NCBI RefSeq assembly: GCF_003634275.1
Contig: NZ_RBWY01000001.1
Span: forward strand, 989,955 to 1,053,954
Direction of reading: 5' to 3'
From: Orbus hercynius
GTDB lineage: Bacteria > Pseudomonadota > Gammaproteobacteria > Enterobacterales > Orbaceae
Length of the DNA: 64,000 nt
Shown here one piece after another: positions 10,252 through 18,337 of this stretch (within the stretch, counting starts at the first letter, position 1; the number at the start of each line of letters is the position of its first letter). Made by a program: the position numbers and the translations under genes. The notes under the pieces are model-generated. The model was given only the letters and a program-made list of their open reading frames with translations. It did no database searches and was not told the origin of the DNA.

Positions 10252-10281
10252 TCAAAATATTATTACGCTGTATCATAGTTT

Positions 10282-10413
10282 GTGCTTTTAGTAACAAGAT
10301 CTAACGCAAAATTGTTTTCAAGTGGATTAGCTGTGTGTGTACTTATCGGCCAACAGATCCCTGGAATTGTTGCAGTATATCCGATATTATATGCCATGAT
10401 TATTAGCGACTAA
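10282..10413 (+). pseudogene. Possible C-terminal remnant of a membrane transporter gene
   Basis: A 43-codon open stretch ending at TAA (10411-10413) encodes a hydrophobic tail with SSGLAVCVLIGQQIPG followed by VYPILYAMII, which looks like the last two membrane segments of a transporter, possibly of the bile-acid:sodium symporter type. There is a stop just upstream (10276-10278), no ribosome site and no N-terminal part. It could be a decayed gene end. The reading is weak, since short hydrophobic frames occur by chance in AT-rich DNA. Confidence 0.3.
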
Positions 10414-10491
10414 ATAACCAAGTCCATTGACAATAAATGAACGATGTTTGGCGGGCTTATCTGATTTAAAAAAAGGGACCGCTAGGCTAAA

Positions 10492-10520
10492 TTGTCACTC
10501 AATGTGCTAATTTTTATGTT
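10492..10520 (+). promoter_or_regulatory. Predicted sigma-70 promoter of moeB
   Basis: TTGTCA (10492-10497) and TATGTT (10515-10520) are 17 bases apart. Transcription would begin near 10527. This lies after the ATG at 10524 and so argues that the ATG at 10560 is the real moeB start. Confidence 0.5.
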
Positions 10521-10559
10521 AAAATGATCACAATAACATTCAATAAATGTATTGCCTCT

Positions 10560-11312
10560 ATGCACCAACTGACCAACAAAGAACTCCTGCGTTATGACCG
10601 CCAAATAACGCTTAAAGGGTTTGATATTGATAAACAAATGATTTTGAAGCACCGTTCAGCCTTAATTATTGGCCTTGGCGGACTAGGTTGCAGTGCATCA
10701 CTCTATTTAGCCAGTGCTGGAATTGGTCATTTAACTCTCGTTGATTTTGACACGGTTAGTGAATCTAATTTGAATCGGCAGATTCTTTATACGGCTCAGT
10801 CGCTGAAACAAAAAAAAGTATTAGCTGCAAAACAAGCCCTATCGCAACACAATCCAGATATACGAATTGATATTATTTCGCAGCAGTTAGATGATAATGC
10901 GCTTGCGCATCATATCGCGCAGCACGATATAGTGTTAGATTGTAGCGATAATATTCAAACACGTGAACAGATCAATGCCTGTTGCTATCGTTTGCGTAAA
11001 CCACTCATCTCTGGCGCAGCAATTCGTATGGAAGGATTATTATCCGTATTTACCTATCAAAAAGATACACCTTGCTACCAATGCTTAAGCCAACTATTTG
11101 GCCGGGAAACCTTAACCTGCGTTGAAGCAGGTGTAATGGCGCCTCTCGTCGGTGTAATCGGTTCCTTACAAGCTTTAGAAGCGATTAAGGTGTTAACCCA
11201 TTATGGACAGCCACTGATTAATCGTTTGTTAATGATTGATATGATGACCATGCAATTTAACGAAGTTAAATTCACTAAATGGGCAAACTGCCCAATCTGC
11301 CATGCTCACTAA
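10560..11312 (+). CDS. moeB: Molybdopterin-synthase adenylyltransferase MoeB
   Basis: MoeB adenylates the C-terminus of MoaD in molybdopterin synthesis. The 250-residue E1-like protein has the ATP-binding loop GLGGLGC, the R-finger context DFDTVSESNLNRQ, the SGAAIRMEG segment, and two zinc Cys pairs (CYQC and CPIC). ThiF is the closest alternative, but SGAAIRMEG and CVEAGVMAPLVGVIGS match MoeB. The ATG at 10560 gives the E. coli length; an upstream ATG (10524) lies before the predicted transcription start. No moeA is beside it. It overlaps dusC by 11 bases. Confidence 0.92.
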   Translation: MHQLTNKELLRYDRQITLKGFDIDKQMILKHRSALIIGLGGLGCSASLYLASAGIGHLTLVDFDTVSESNLNRQILYTAQSLKQKKVLAAKQALSQHNPDIRIDIISQQLDDNALAHHIAQHDIVLDCSDNIQTREQINACCYRLRKPLISGAAIRMEGLLSVFTYQKDTPCYQCLSQLFGRETLTCVEAGVMAPLVGVIGSLQALEAIKVLTHYGQPLINRLLMIDMMTMQFNEVKFTKWANCPICHAH

Positions 11313-12261
11313 CCTTCAACAAATTGTGCTGGCGCCAATGGAAGGCGTGCTAGATTATCAAGTGCGGCAATTACTGACCGAACTCAATGATATTGATTAT
11401 TGTGTGACGGAATTTGTACGCGTCACGCATCACAGACTCACTAAGCGAACATTTTACCGGTTATGTCCTGAATTATCCCAACAAGGCAAAACGCTATCAG
11501 GCACGCCAGTGCGCGTACAACTGCTGGGGCAATCACCCGAGCTAATGGCGGAAAACGCTGCTTATGCCACTGAGCTCGGTTCTTACGGTATTGATATTAA
11601 TTGTGGCTGCCCGGCCAAAACCGTGGTTGGCAGCCAAGGCGGCGCGTATTTATTAAAATCACCGGAGTTAATCTATCAAATTGCCCGGCAAGTCAGAGCG
11701 GCTATTGCGCCAGAGCAAACGCTATCCATTAAAATTCGGCTTGGCTTTGATGATAAAAGTCGCTGCTTTGAAATTGCCGATGCTGTTGCCCAGGGTGGTG
11801 CCAATGAGGTTGTCATTCATGGTCGCACAAAGCAAGATGGCTATCAGCGCGATAAAATTGACTGGCAAACTATTGGTAAAATTAAACAAACATTATCGAT
11901 TCCCGTCATTGCCAATGGCGAAATCTTCAGTCCACTTGATGCCCAGCATTGCTTAATACAAACTGGCACAAATCGCATCATGTTAGGGCGCGGTATTCTT
12001 ACCCGCCCTAATTTGGCCAATATGATTCGTCACAATCAGCCACCGCTAGCTTGGCCGGCTGTCTTATCAATATTGCAGCAATATGCGCAATCTACCTCGC
12101 CAGAAGAACAGGTGTCATTAAAACCGCTATACCATTCGGCACGAATTAAGCAGTGGTTAAGCTACCTTAAGCAGCATTACCCACAAGCCGTACTCTTGCT
12201 TGAACGTGTTCGTAAACTTAAAACACAACAAGAGATGCTTGATAGCTTAACCATGTGCTGA
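11302..12261 (+). CDS. dusC: tRNA-dihydrouridine(16) synthase DusC
   Basis: DusC is an FMN enzyme that reduces U16 in tRNA D-loops. The 319-residue product begins near the flavin-site motif LAPMEGVLD. It has the TEFVRV segment, the catalytic cysteine region INCGCPAKTV (C103) and the phosphate-binding GRGILTRPN. The LAPMEGVLD start and NCGCPAKTV place it with DusC rather than DusA or DusB. It overlaps the end of moeB, so the two are cotranscribed; a functional link between them is not known. Confidence 0.93.
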   Translation: MLTNLQQIVLAPMEGVLDYQVRQLLTELNDIDYCVTEFVRVTHHRLTKRTFYRLCPELSQQGKTLSGTPVRVQLLGQSPELMAENAAYATELGSYGIDINCGCPAKTVVGSQGGAYLLKSPELIYQIARQVRAAIAPEQTLSIKIRLGFDDKSRCFEIADAVAQGGANEVVIHGRTKQDGYQRDKIDWQTIGKIKQTLSIPVIANGEIFSPLDAQHCLIQTGTNRIMLGRGILTRPNLANMIRHNQPPLAWPAVLSILQQYAQSTSPEEQVSLKPLYHSARIKQWLSYLKQHYPQAVLLLERVRKLKTQQEMLDSLTMC

Positions 12262-12654
12262 TTTTAACGCAACACGGAAAAGCGTTTTGGGCACTCATAG
12301 AATTTCATTTCACTAAAATGATAAAGACGATAATACTTATTATGAACATAGACGAATCGAATAACTTTCAAGCGGATAAATTCGTTTTCTAAGAAGTTTT
12401 ATAATAGTGATGATGAAATAAATCAGTATGCGCACATTGAGCCCTAAACAAAATATAAGCTAATAGCATGATTATTCATGCTTTGGCGTATTCTTACTAT
12501 ATAATTGGTCACCGATAAATTAATAAATATCTTTAATCCGAATAAAAACCAGATAAAAAAGCAAACAAAATACAATTTAACGCACTACACCAACCAAACT
12601 TTAGCATAAAAGCAATCAAATAAGGAATAATCATTTTTTTAATGCTAAAAAACC
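12262..12654. other. Intergenic DNA between dusC and the FNR promoter
   Basis: About 390 bases of AT-rich DNA without a convincing gene. The only ATG frame of note (12342-12392) has 16 codons and no ribosome site. A small palindrome GCATGA-TTAT-TCATGC with a short T-run lies at 12466-12484 and shares the 12-mer ATGATTATTCAT with a hairpin in the downstream small RNA candidate (12775-12786). Confidence 0.5.
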
Positions 12655-12696
12655 TTGATATAAATCAAAATATATAGAAAAACTTCGATTTACAAT
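12655..12696 (+). promoter_or_regulatory. Class II FNR-dependent promoter
   Basis: TTGATATAAATCAA (12655-12668) is a perfect match to the FNR consensus TTGAT-N4-ATCAA. A near-consensus -10 element TACAAT follows at 12691-12696. With a start at about 12703 the FNR site centres at -41.5, the canonical position for activation by FNR under anaerobic conditions. No protein gene follows before the terminator at 12811-12839. Confidence 0.72.
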
Positions 12697-12702
12697 GTTT
12701 AT

Positions 12703-12838
12703 TCATTTTCTTTAATTAATGATTACGATTACTTAACGGACAAAATAATTAAAAAAGATAATAATACAACTTCAATGATTATTCATTGTTTTCCTATTCC
12801 TTATTATTTTGCGAACTCATATTGGGTTCGCTTTTTTT
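12703..12838 (+). ncRNA. Candidate FNR-activated small RNA (FnrS-like by promoter and size)
   Basis: The predicted transcript is about 135 nt, begins seven bases after the -10 element of a perfect FNR promoter and ends in a Rho-independent terminator. It contains a hairpin CAATGA-TTAT-TCATTG (12773-12788), then a pyrimidine-rich single-stranded stretch (GTTTTCCTATTCC), then the terminator stem, a plan typical of Hfq-dependent sRNAs. E. coli FnrS is about 122 nt and FNR-activated; I see no clear primary-sequence identity with it. A short frame from 12775 runs through the terminator and is unlikely to be a gene. Confidence 0.55.
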
Positions 12839-12839
12839 T
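12811..12839 (+). terminator. Rho-independent terminator of the small RNA candidate
   Basis: GCGAAC (12811-12816) pairs with GTTCGC (12826-12831) across a nine-base loop and is followed by eight T. It functions only in the plus direction, because the minus strand lacks a U-tract. It lies 48 bases before the distal end of the CRISPR array. Confidence 0.82.
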
Positions 12840-13875
12840 GTTTAGCTTATTGAACAAATAACCGCAATGACAGGTAAAAAAGTGGATTTTTTAAGTTATC
12901 TATGTGGCAGTGAACTACCCGATTGTCTTTTCCGATTAGCTACGCTTTTTCTAAGCTGCCTATGTGGCAGTGAACGCTGATATTCAAAATAGAAATACAA
13001 GTATTGTTTTCTAAGCTGCCTATGTGGCAGTGAACCTGTATCACTCTTAAAGTATTTATTTGCTTTTTTTCTAAGCTGCCTATGTGGCAGTGAACATCTA
13101 CGTTTGTCGCCGACACAATGTTTGATTTTTCTAAGCTGCCTATGTGGCAGTGAACTCGCGGCACAGGAATACGTACTGAATGTTTATTTTCTAAGCTGCC
13201 TATGTGGCAGTGAACGAAAATCAATTAAAACGATTGAGTTTAAACAATTTCTAAGCTGCCTATGTGGCAGTGAACCAACACGATCATGAAATTGATTTAC
13301 TCTTACATTTCTAAGCTGCCTATGTGGCAGTGAACTTAGCTGAACGAAAATAACTTTAGCTTTTTTATTTCTAAGCTGCCTATGTGGCAGTGAACAGCAA
13401 GTAGAGATTTATTAGCTACTCAAAACTTTTCTAAGCTGCCTATGTGGCAGTGAACATGTTTCAGCAAACGATGTAGATGTTTCGAAATTTCTAAGCTGCC
13501 TATGTGGCAGTGAACGGTAACATAATGTTGTGTAATAACAAGCAAATTTTCTAAGCTGCCTATGTGGCAGTGAACGTAGAAAAATCAAAACTATCGAGTT
13601 TAAACAATTTCTAAGCTGCCTATGTGGCAGTGAACCAATAAAATTTTGGACGCTTAGAGCGGATCTATTTCTAAGCTGCCTATGTGGCAGTGAACTTAAG
13701 CTAATTAAAACTAAAGCTAAATCATACTTTCTAAGCTGCCTATGTGGCAGTGAACCACTTACAGAAAATTTAGCTTGAGATGTGATATTTCTAAGCTGCC
13801 TATGTGGCAGTGAACAAAATAATTCGCTTTTCGGAAAATTAATTAAATTTCTAAGCTGCCTATGTGGCAGTGAAC

Positions 13876-13907
13876 ACAATTAATTTTTAGGGGCGCAAGC
13901 CCCTTTT
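13876..13907 (-). repeat. Spacer 25 from the leader, derived from a terminator-like hairpin
   Basis: The spacer contains AGGGGC-GCAA-GCCCCT followed by T residues that run into the repeat, i.e. a Rho-independent terminator on the plus strand. On the array-transcribing minus strand the hairpin remains, but it is followed by A residues, so it should not stop precursor transcription. Confidence 0.7.
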
Positions 13908-14175
13908 TTTCTAAGCTGCCTATGTGGCAGTGAACTAGTATCTCTTATAGTCGACTTAGAGAGAGTTTTTCTAAGCTGCCTATGTGGCAGTGAACTGCTC
14001 TCTCGTATCGAGAGCGAAGCGCTTCTATTTCTAAGCTGCCTATGTGGCAGTGAACAAATGTTACTGTTTCGTCTATCATAAACGAATTTTCTAAGCTGCC
14101 TATGTGGCAGTGAACGAAAGAGTTGTTAGCTAGCGACGTAAAACAGTTTTCTAAGCTGCCTATGTGGCAGTGAAC

Positions 14176-14327
14176 AAAGTGATATCGCTAATAATAGATT
14201 ACGCATTTTTCTAAGCTGCCTATGTGGCAGTGAACAACGAAGATGAGATTAACAAGAACGATAATATTTTCTAAGCTGCCTATGTGGCAGTGAACAAAGT
14301 GATATCGCTAATAATAGACTACGCCTT
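14176..14327 (-). repeat. Near-identical spacer pair (spacers 18 and 20 from the leader)
   Basis: Spacers 14296-14327 and 14176-14207 differ at two of 32 positions. In crRNA orientation the changes are at guide positions 3 (seed) and 9. One unrelated spacer lies between them. Confidence 0.95.
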
Positions 14328-15376
14328 TTTCTAAGCTGCCTATGTGGCAGTGAACGTTTACTAAGTCTGACATCAATCAAAAAGTGTTTTTCTAAGCTGC
14401 CTATGTGGCAGTGAACCATCAATTCGTGCTGATTTAACTTATCAGCAATTTCTAAGCTGCCTATGTGGCAGTGAACCAAGATCTCGGAGAGAGCGAAAAA
14501 GATTTATCTTTCTAAGCTGCCTATGTGGCAGTGAACTGCTTGGAAAAGCTGCCGATTTTATTGTTGACTTTCTAAGCTGCCTATGTGGCAGTGAACATAA
14601 GTGCAGAAGTTCTACACTATTCTAAAATTTTCTAAGCTGCCTATGTGGCAGTGAACAAATATTCTGAAAATGATTTTTCTTTTAAAGATTTCTAAGCTGC
14701 CTATGTGGCAGTGAACATGTTGCCACTTTCTTTGACACAATAAAATTTTTTCTAAGCTGCCTATGTGGCAGTGAACAACAGAAGACGATATTAAACTTCA
14801 CAAGCTCTTTTCTAAGCTGCCTATGTGGCAGTGAACCAAGCCGTAACAATTCTTGCATTCTTAATGTTTTTCTAAGCTGCCTATGTGGCAGTGAACTAAA
14901 ATTGGTGCTGCATTCCATATTCCTCATGTTTCTAAGCTGCCTATGTGGCAGTGAACAATACCCCGAGTTAGCGAAAGTTTTCCCCGCATTTCTAAGCTGC
15001 CTATGTGGCAGTGAACTTATCCACTTTGAATCAAACTCAATCACAGCTTTTCTAAGCTGCCTATGTGGCAGTGAACATTCCGGCGTTAAATTTTGGGCTA
15101 CAGAAATATTTCTAAGCTGCCTATGTGGCAGTGAACACAATCCGAAGACTAGGCTGGTACCGCGGGTCTTTCTAAGCTGCCTATGTGGCAGTGAACGTTG
15201 CGAGTAATTTTTGTGTTTCTGCTGTGAGTTTCTAAGCTGCCTATGTGGCAGTGAACACAGAAACGAACAATTTTTATTAATCAGAAATTTTCTAAGCTGC
15301 CTATGTGGCAGTGAACTAAGAGATGGGGCTTTATCTGTAGTAAAAGTATTTCTAAGCTGCCTATGTGGCAGTGAAC

Positions 15377-15696
15377 TGTAATCTTAACATAATAAATAAA
15401 ATAATAACAACGTGTTAATTATCGAATTTTTAAATTACCCATAGTTTACGTGAAAAAAATTAATTAATTGATTTTATTTAATTATTTAAAATAAAAAAAA
15501 CTTTGGGTAATTTTATTTGTGGGTTTTATTTAAACAGGGTCAGTCAATACGCTATTGATACGGCAATAAATGGTACTACCATAAAATAACTTGATAACAG
15601 CGAGTTAATCTTTTTATAACTAAAAATTCACAATTAACATCGCTATTATATTGTATTGATTTTATTCGATTGTTAAAGAACAATAAACTATTTAGA
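15377..15696 (-). promoter_or_regulatory. CRISPR leader and cas6f-array intergenic region
   Basis: About 320 AT-rich bases between the newest repeat and the cas6f stop. AAATTACCCA (15432-15441) and TGGGTAATTT (15504-15513) form a 10-bp inverted repeat. Between them, at 15461-15473, the minus strand reads AATCAATTAATTA, which fits the IHF consensus WATCAA-N4-TTR. Two small palindromes, TCAATA-CGC-TATTGA (15544-15558) and ATGGTA-C-TACCAT (15570-15582), lie closer to cas6f. Type I-F spacer integration uses IHF bending of the leader, so this layout is plausible. I did not find a convincing promoter. Confidence 0.6.
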
Positions 15697-16299
15697 CTAA
15701 AATTCTGGTACCGAACTATCCGAACTTAATCCATACGTACTAAATTCTTGCTTGCTTGTGTTCTCCGCTGATTTCCTTTCTATAAACAGTTTAAAGTTTG
15801 TTTTATCTTGCCCAGCGGATGAGCTTAAACTCATCATTTGAACATAAGGTAAATTGGTCTTGGTAACAACATGGTTATAATTAGCTACTGCGTCGCTATA
15901 ACTAATGTCACCACGTTTTACTCGATGACGAGCTAGACGTTCTGCACTGGTTTTTACTTGTTTACGCTTGTAAATAACATAGCTATTTACATTATCGGGA
16001 ACCTGTCGAATCGAAGCAATATGCAGATAATCAGTCAAACGCGCAAGCCACCGCCCCAGATCTAATTTTTGCAAATCCAGCTCAGATGGCGCCAAAAGAC
16101 GTAACTTTGTGCCTAAAAAACCCACGGACTTTTGTTGATTAAAGCGATACTGCGGGAATGAAACGCCAATATTGACTTTATTGTTATCACCTTTTTGTTC
16201 GACTAAGGCCAAATGAAGCTGAGTATAAAGATGTGACCATAACTGATACGGGGAATAATCAGGATTATCCATCAGTGTGAGTTCAATATAATACTTCAC
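15697..16299 (-). CDS. cas6f: Cas6f (Csy4) crRNA-processing endoribonuclease
   Basis: Cas6f cuts the I-F repeat hairpin and stays bound to the crRNA 3' handle. The 200-residue product has the catalytic His at residue 29 (YTQLHLALVE), the same number as in P. aeruginosa Csy4. It also has an arginine-rich helix for RNA binding (SAERLARHRVKRG, about 118-130) and the C-terminal GLSSDSSVPEF that parallels the GLS-x-x-x-VPWF end of Csy4. The start is a GTG at 16299, five bases after AAGGAG. It is the last cas gene, next to the leader. Confidence 0.95.
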   Translation of the reverse strand: MKYYIELTLMDNPDYSPYQLWSHLYTQLHLALVEQKGDNNKVNIGVSFPQYRFNQQKSVGFLGTKLRLLAPSELDLQKLDLGRWLARLTDYLHIASIRQVPDNVNSYVIYKRKQVKTSAERLARHRVKRGDISYSDAVANYNHVVTKTNLPYVQMMSLSSSAGQDKTNFKLFIERKSAENTSKQEFSTYGLSSDSSVPEF

Positions 16300-16308
16300 G
16301 GTATCTCC

Positions 16309-17322
16309 TTAAATATGAATATCAGTAACATAAGCCAGCCCTTTTTTACCTAAATAAAACGAGGAAACACCCGCATTATCTATTTTTTCATTTAAATCCA
16401 GCGCCTGTTCTTTAGAAATATTGAGGTTGATCGTGAGCTTACCATTTGCTTTAGTGAGTATTGATACAACTTCACCCTCGCCTTTTTTTCTCTCTTTGAG
16501 TAAATAAGGATTGCCCCAAACTAGTTTTTTAGCACCGGTAGTATAACGAGCCATAAAATCCTTTTTAGTAAAGCCACGTTTCGAAATACCACTTAAACCG
16601 CCACTTTTTGTCAGTACATTAGTCAAATCAAACTGTTTAACAAGGCGATCAATTTGTAAATACAAAGCAGACGTATAAAGACTAACCAATGGCAGCTGAT
16701 TTTTAGCCGTTAAATAATGAATATCAGGAAATGTTTGTTGAAAAATCAGTAATGTTTTTTCAATTTCACCTACCACATCAATCGGTTTTTCTGCACTTAA
16801 CGACTCTATTTTTTCACAAACAATAATGGGATCTAATTCTCCAGAGAGACTAACTTTCACTGATTCATCGGCAACAAACTGACATAATTCTTCGCGACAC
16901 ATCCATAAAATGCCCCATAGTTGTTGAGAATACTCTGATCGAAACGTCGGATCATTGGCTTTTATCTCACCAGTGAATGAATTTTGATCTTCACTGCCAG
17001 AAATATTACGAATGTAAACCATTTCACTGCTATATAGTGCTTCATCAATAATGTCACTTTGCTGTAATATTGGCTCAATATCAGTGAAATAATAATTATC
17101 ACTACCACGCGATTGATATAATTTTCGCTGATCACCAATTAAACGATTAAGAATCCCCATCACGGTGTCTTTAGTTACGCTACGCTTGATGTAATTTCCT
17201 TCTTTTTTTAATTCAGTCATTGACGCAATAAATTTTCGGCCATCCTTAGGCAATAACTCATTATTCGACCCATTCAAAAATGAGTTGCGCCAAGACGCTT
17301 CATATTCAATCGTAATTTTCAT
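16309..17322 (-). CDS. cas5fv: Cas5fv, subunit of the minimal I-F2 Cascade
   Basis: Between cas7 and cas6f, a standard I-F locus has csy1, csy2 and csy3. Here one 337-residue gene stands in that place, as in the I-Fv system of Shewanella putrefaciens CN-32. There Cas5fv binds the crRNA 5' end and, through an alpha-helical insertion, takes over PAM recognition from the missing large subunit. The sequence shows an N-terminal beta-rich start (KITIEYEASWRNSFL), a helical middle (about 130-235) and a basic, glycine-rich segment (about 240-285) fitting an RNA-binding RAMP. The start is the ATG at 17322, six bases after GAGG. The family call rests on position, size and fold pattern. Confidence 0.82.
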   Translation of the reverse strand: MKITIEYEASWRNSFLNGSNNELLPKDGRKFIASMTELKKEGNYIKRSVTKDTVMGILNRLIGDQRKLYQSRGSDNYYFTDIEPILQQSDIIDEALYSSEMVYIRNISGSEDQNSFTGEIKANDPTFRSEYSQQLWGILWMCREELCQFVADESVKVSLSGELDPIIVCEKIESLSAEKPIDVVGEIEKTLLIFQQTFPDIHYLTAKNQLPLVSLYTSALYLQIDRLVKQFDLTNVLTKSGGLSGISKRGFTKKDFMARYTTGAKKLVWGNPYLLKERKKGEGEVVSILTKANGKLTINLNISKEQALDLNEKIDNAGVSSFYLGKKGLAYVTDIHI

Positions 17323-17333
17323 CACTCACCTCA

Positions 17334-18323
17334 TCACTGAGCTTTAAAATAAAGAGCATAATCATCTTGCGGTTCGGTATTGGCTTGCTCTGGATGGCGT
17401 TTAATGCGCATCATTTTGTTACTGTCGTTGTAATCGACCTCTATCGCATCGACACACATATAGCCCTTAGCTTGTTTAATCACTAAGTCTTGTAGCATAC
17501 TGAGTGTTTCGTGGACTAATATATCAATAGCCGTATTATCTAATAGTATTCCAACTTCCCCTTCCTGAAAGATCGTGCCTTTACGCACATAATTGGCGTG
17601 AAAGGTTGCTTGTGGATTTTTAGCTGGATCTAAGCTTTTAATAAAAGAAGCGATCGTTTGTGCAATTTTAGGCCCATCACCTTCTTTGATAACCATCGCG
17701 GCACGGTCGAATTTTTTATCCAGCGAAATAAACTGTAGTTGCTCAATACTAATCGAGCCATAAGCAATATACTCAGTATCACCAAATGTCGTTTTCGAAA
17801 AAATTGAATTATCACCACGCTTAAATGTTTTAGAGCCATCTGAATTAATAATTTCTGTATTTGAACTTGCATTGGATAACTGTTCAAAATTACCGTTCCC
17901 TAACTGTTCAATAAAGTCGGTAATCAGTAAAGGACTCGTTCGTTTACATTGACTAGACGGCACAACATAACCACGAATTAACCCTGTAATTGATGCTAAC
18001 ACATCCAACAAATTTTTATCTTTTGCATAATGCAAATCAAATGATTGATCGCGAAATAGATGATGGCGGATACAGTTTTGACTAATATATAACGGCGTTT
18101 CTTTAAAATTAATATCGGTGATTTCTTTACGGTATTTGTACCCAGTTTCCTCTTTAACCTTACCCGATAGATTGCTAAAACCCCGTAATTTAGGTAAGGT
18201 ATGATTATCAACAGTTTTACCATCATTGCCAGTCAGCGATGTGGGCCCATTCCAGTTAACCACCCCATAACCATAGGCGGTAATTTTAAAATCAACGCTT
18301 TTTACACCTGTTATTTTCGACAT
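17334..18323 (-). CDS. cas7fv: Cas7fv, backbone subunit of the minimal I-F2 Cascade
   Basis: Cas7fv polymerises along the crRNA spacer and sets the length of the interference complex. The 329-residue product opens with [20 protein letters not shown] and has basic segments around 40-66 ([15 protein letters not shown]) and the [11 protein letters not shown] segment (about 80-90). C-terminally there is a thumb-like beta region. Size and position directly after cas2-3 match Cas7fv of the Shewanella I-Fv operon. Canonical Csy3 would be a similar size, but here csy1 and csy2 are missing. It lies 14 bases after the cas2-3 stop. Confidence 0.85.
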   Translation of the reverse strand: MSKITGVKSVDFKITAYGYGVVNWNGPTSLTGNDGKTVDNHTLPKLRGFSNLSGKVKEETGYKYRKEITDINFKETPLYISQNCIRHHLFRDQSFDLHYAKDKNLLDVLASITGLIRGYVVPSSQCKRTSPLLITDFIEQLGNGNFEQLSNASSNTEIINSDGSKTFKRGDNSIFSKTTFGDTEYIAYGSISIEQLQFISLDKKFDRAAMVIKEGDGPKIAQTIASFIKSLDPAKNPQATFHANYVRKGTIFQEGEVGILLDNTAIDILVHETLSMLQDLVIKQAKGYMCVDAIEVDYNDSNKMMRIKRHPEQANTEPQDDYALYFKAQ

Positions 18324-18337
18324 AGTATTTTCCTTAT

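Larger units (their letters stand above)
12888..15376 (-). CRISPR. Type I-F CRISPR array, 42 repeats and 41 spacers
   Basis: Repeats are 28 bases with a 60-base period. Read on the minus strand each starts GTTCACTGCC and ends GCTTAGAAA, with the I-F hairpin CTGCC-ACATA-GGCAG, the substrate shape of Cas6f. Forty-one repeats are identical. The one at 12888-12915 has four changes and marks the distal (old) end, so the leader is at the cas6f side and crRNAs are made from the minus strand. Spacers are 32 bases except one of 33 (14356-14388). Two spacer pairs are related (14176/14296 and 13216/13576). Open frames across the array are artefacts of the 60-base period. Confidence 0.99.

Noticed and set aside
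10560-11312. ThiF
   Set aside because: Segments SGAAIRMEG and CVEAGVMAPLVGVIGS match MoeB and no thiamine genes are nearby.
12773-12788. Fur box in the small RNA candidate
   Set aside because: The palindrome has an even centre and lacks the 9-1-9 spacing of the Fur consensus.
12775-12861. Short protein frame starting in the small RNA candidate
   Set aside because: It runs through the terminator stem and has no ribosome binding site.
12940-15207. Several open frames with repeated peptide units across the CRISPR array on both strands
   Set aside because: They arise because 60 is a multiple of three and the repeat lacks stops; they are translations of the repeats, not genes.
15377-15460. Leader promoter with TTGTTA and TAAGAT on the minus strand
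   Set aside because: Its start point would fall inside the first repeat, which would remove the first repeat from the precursor; not convincing.
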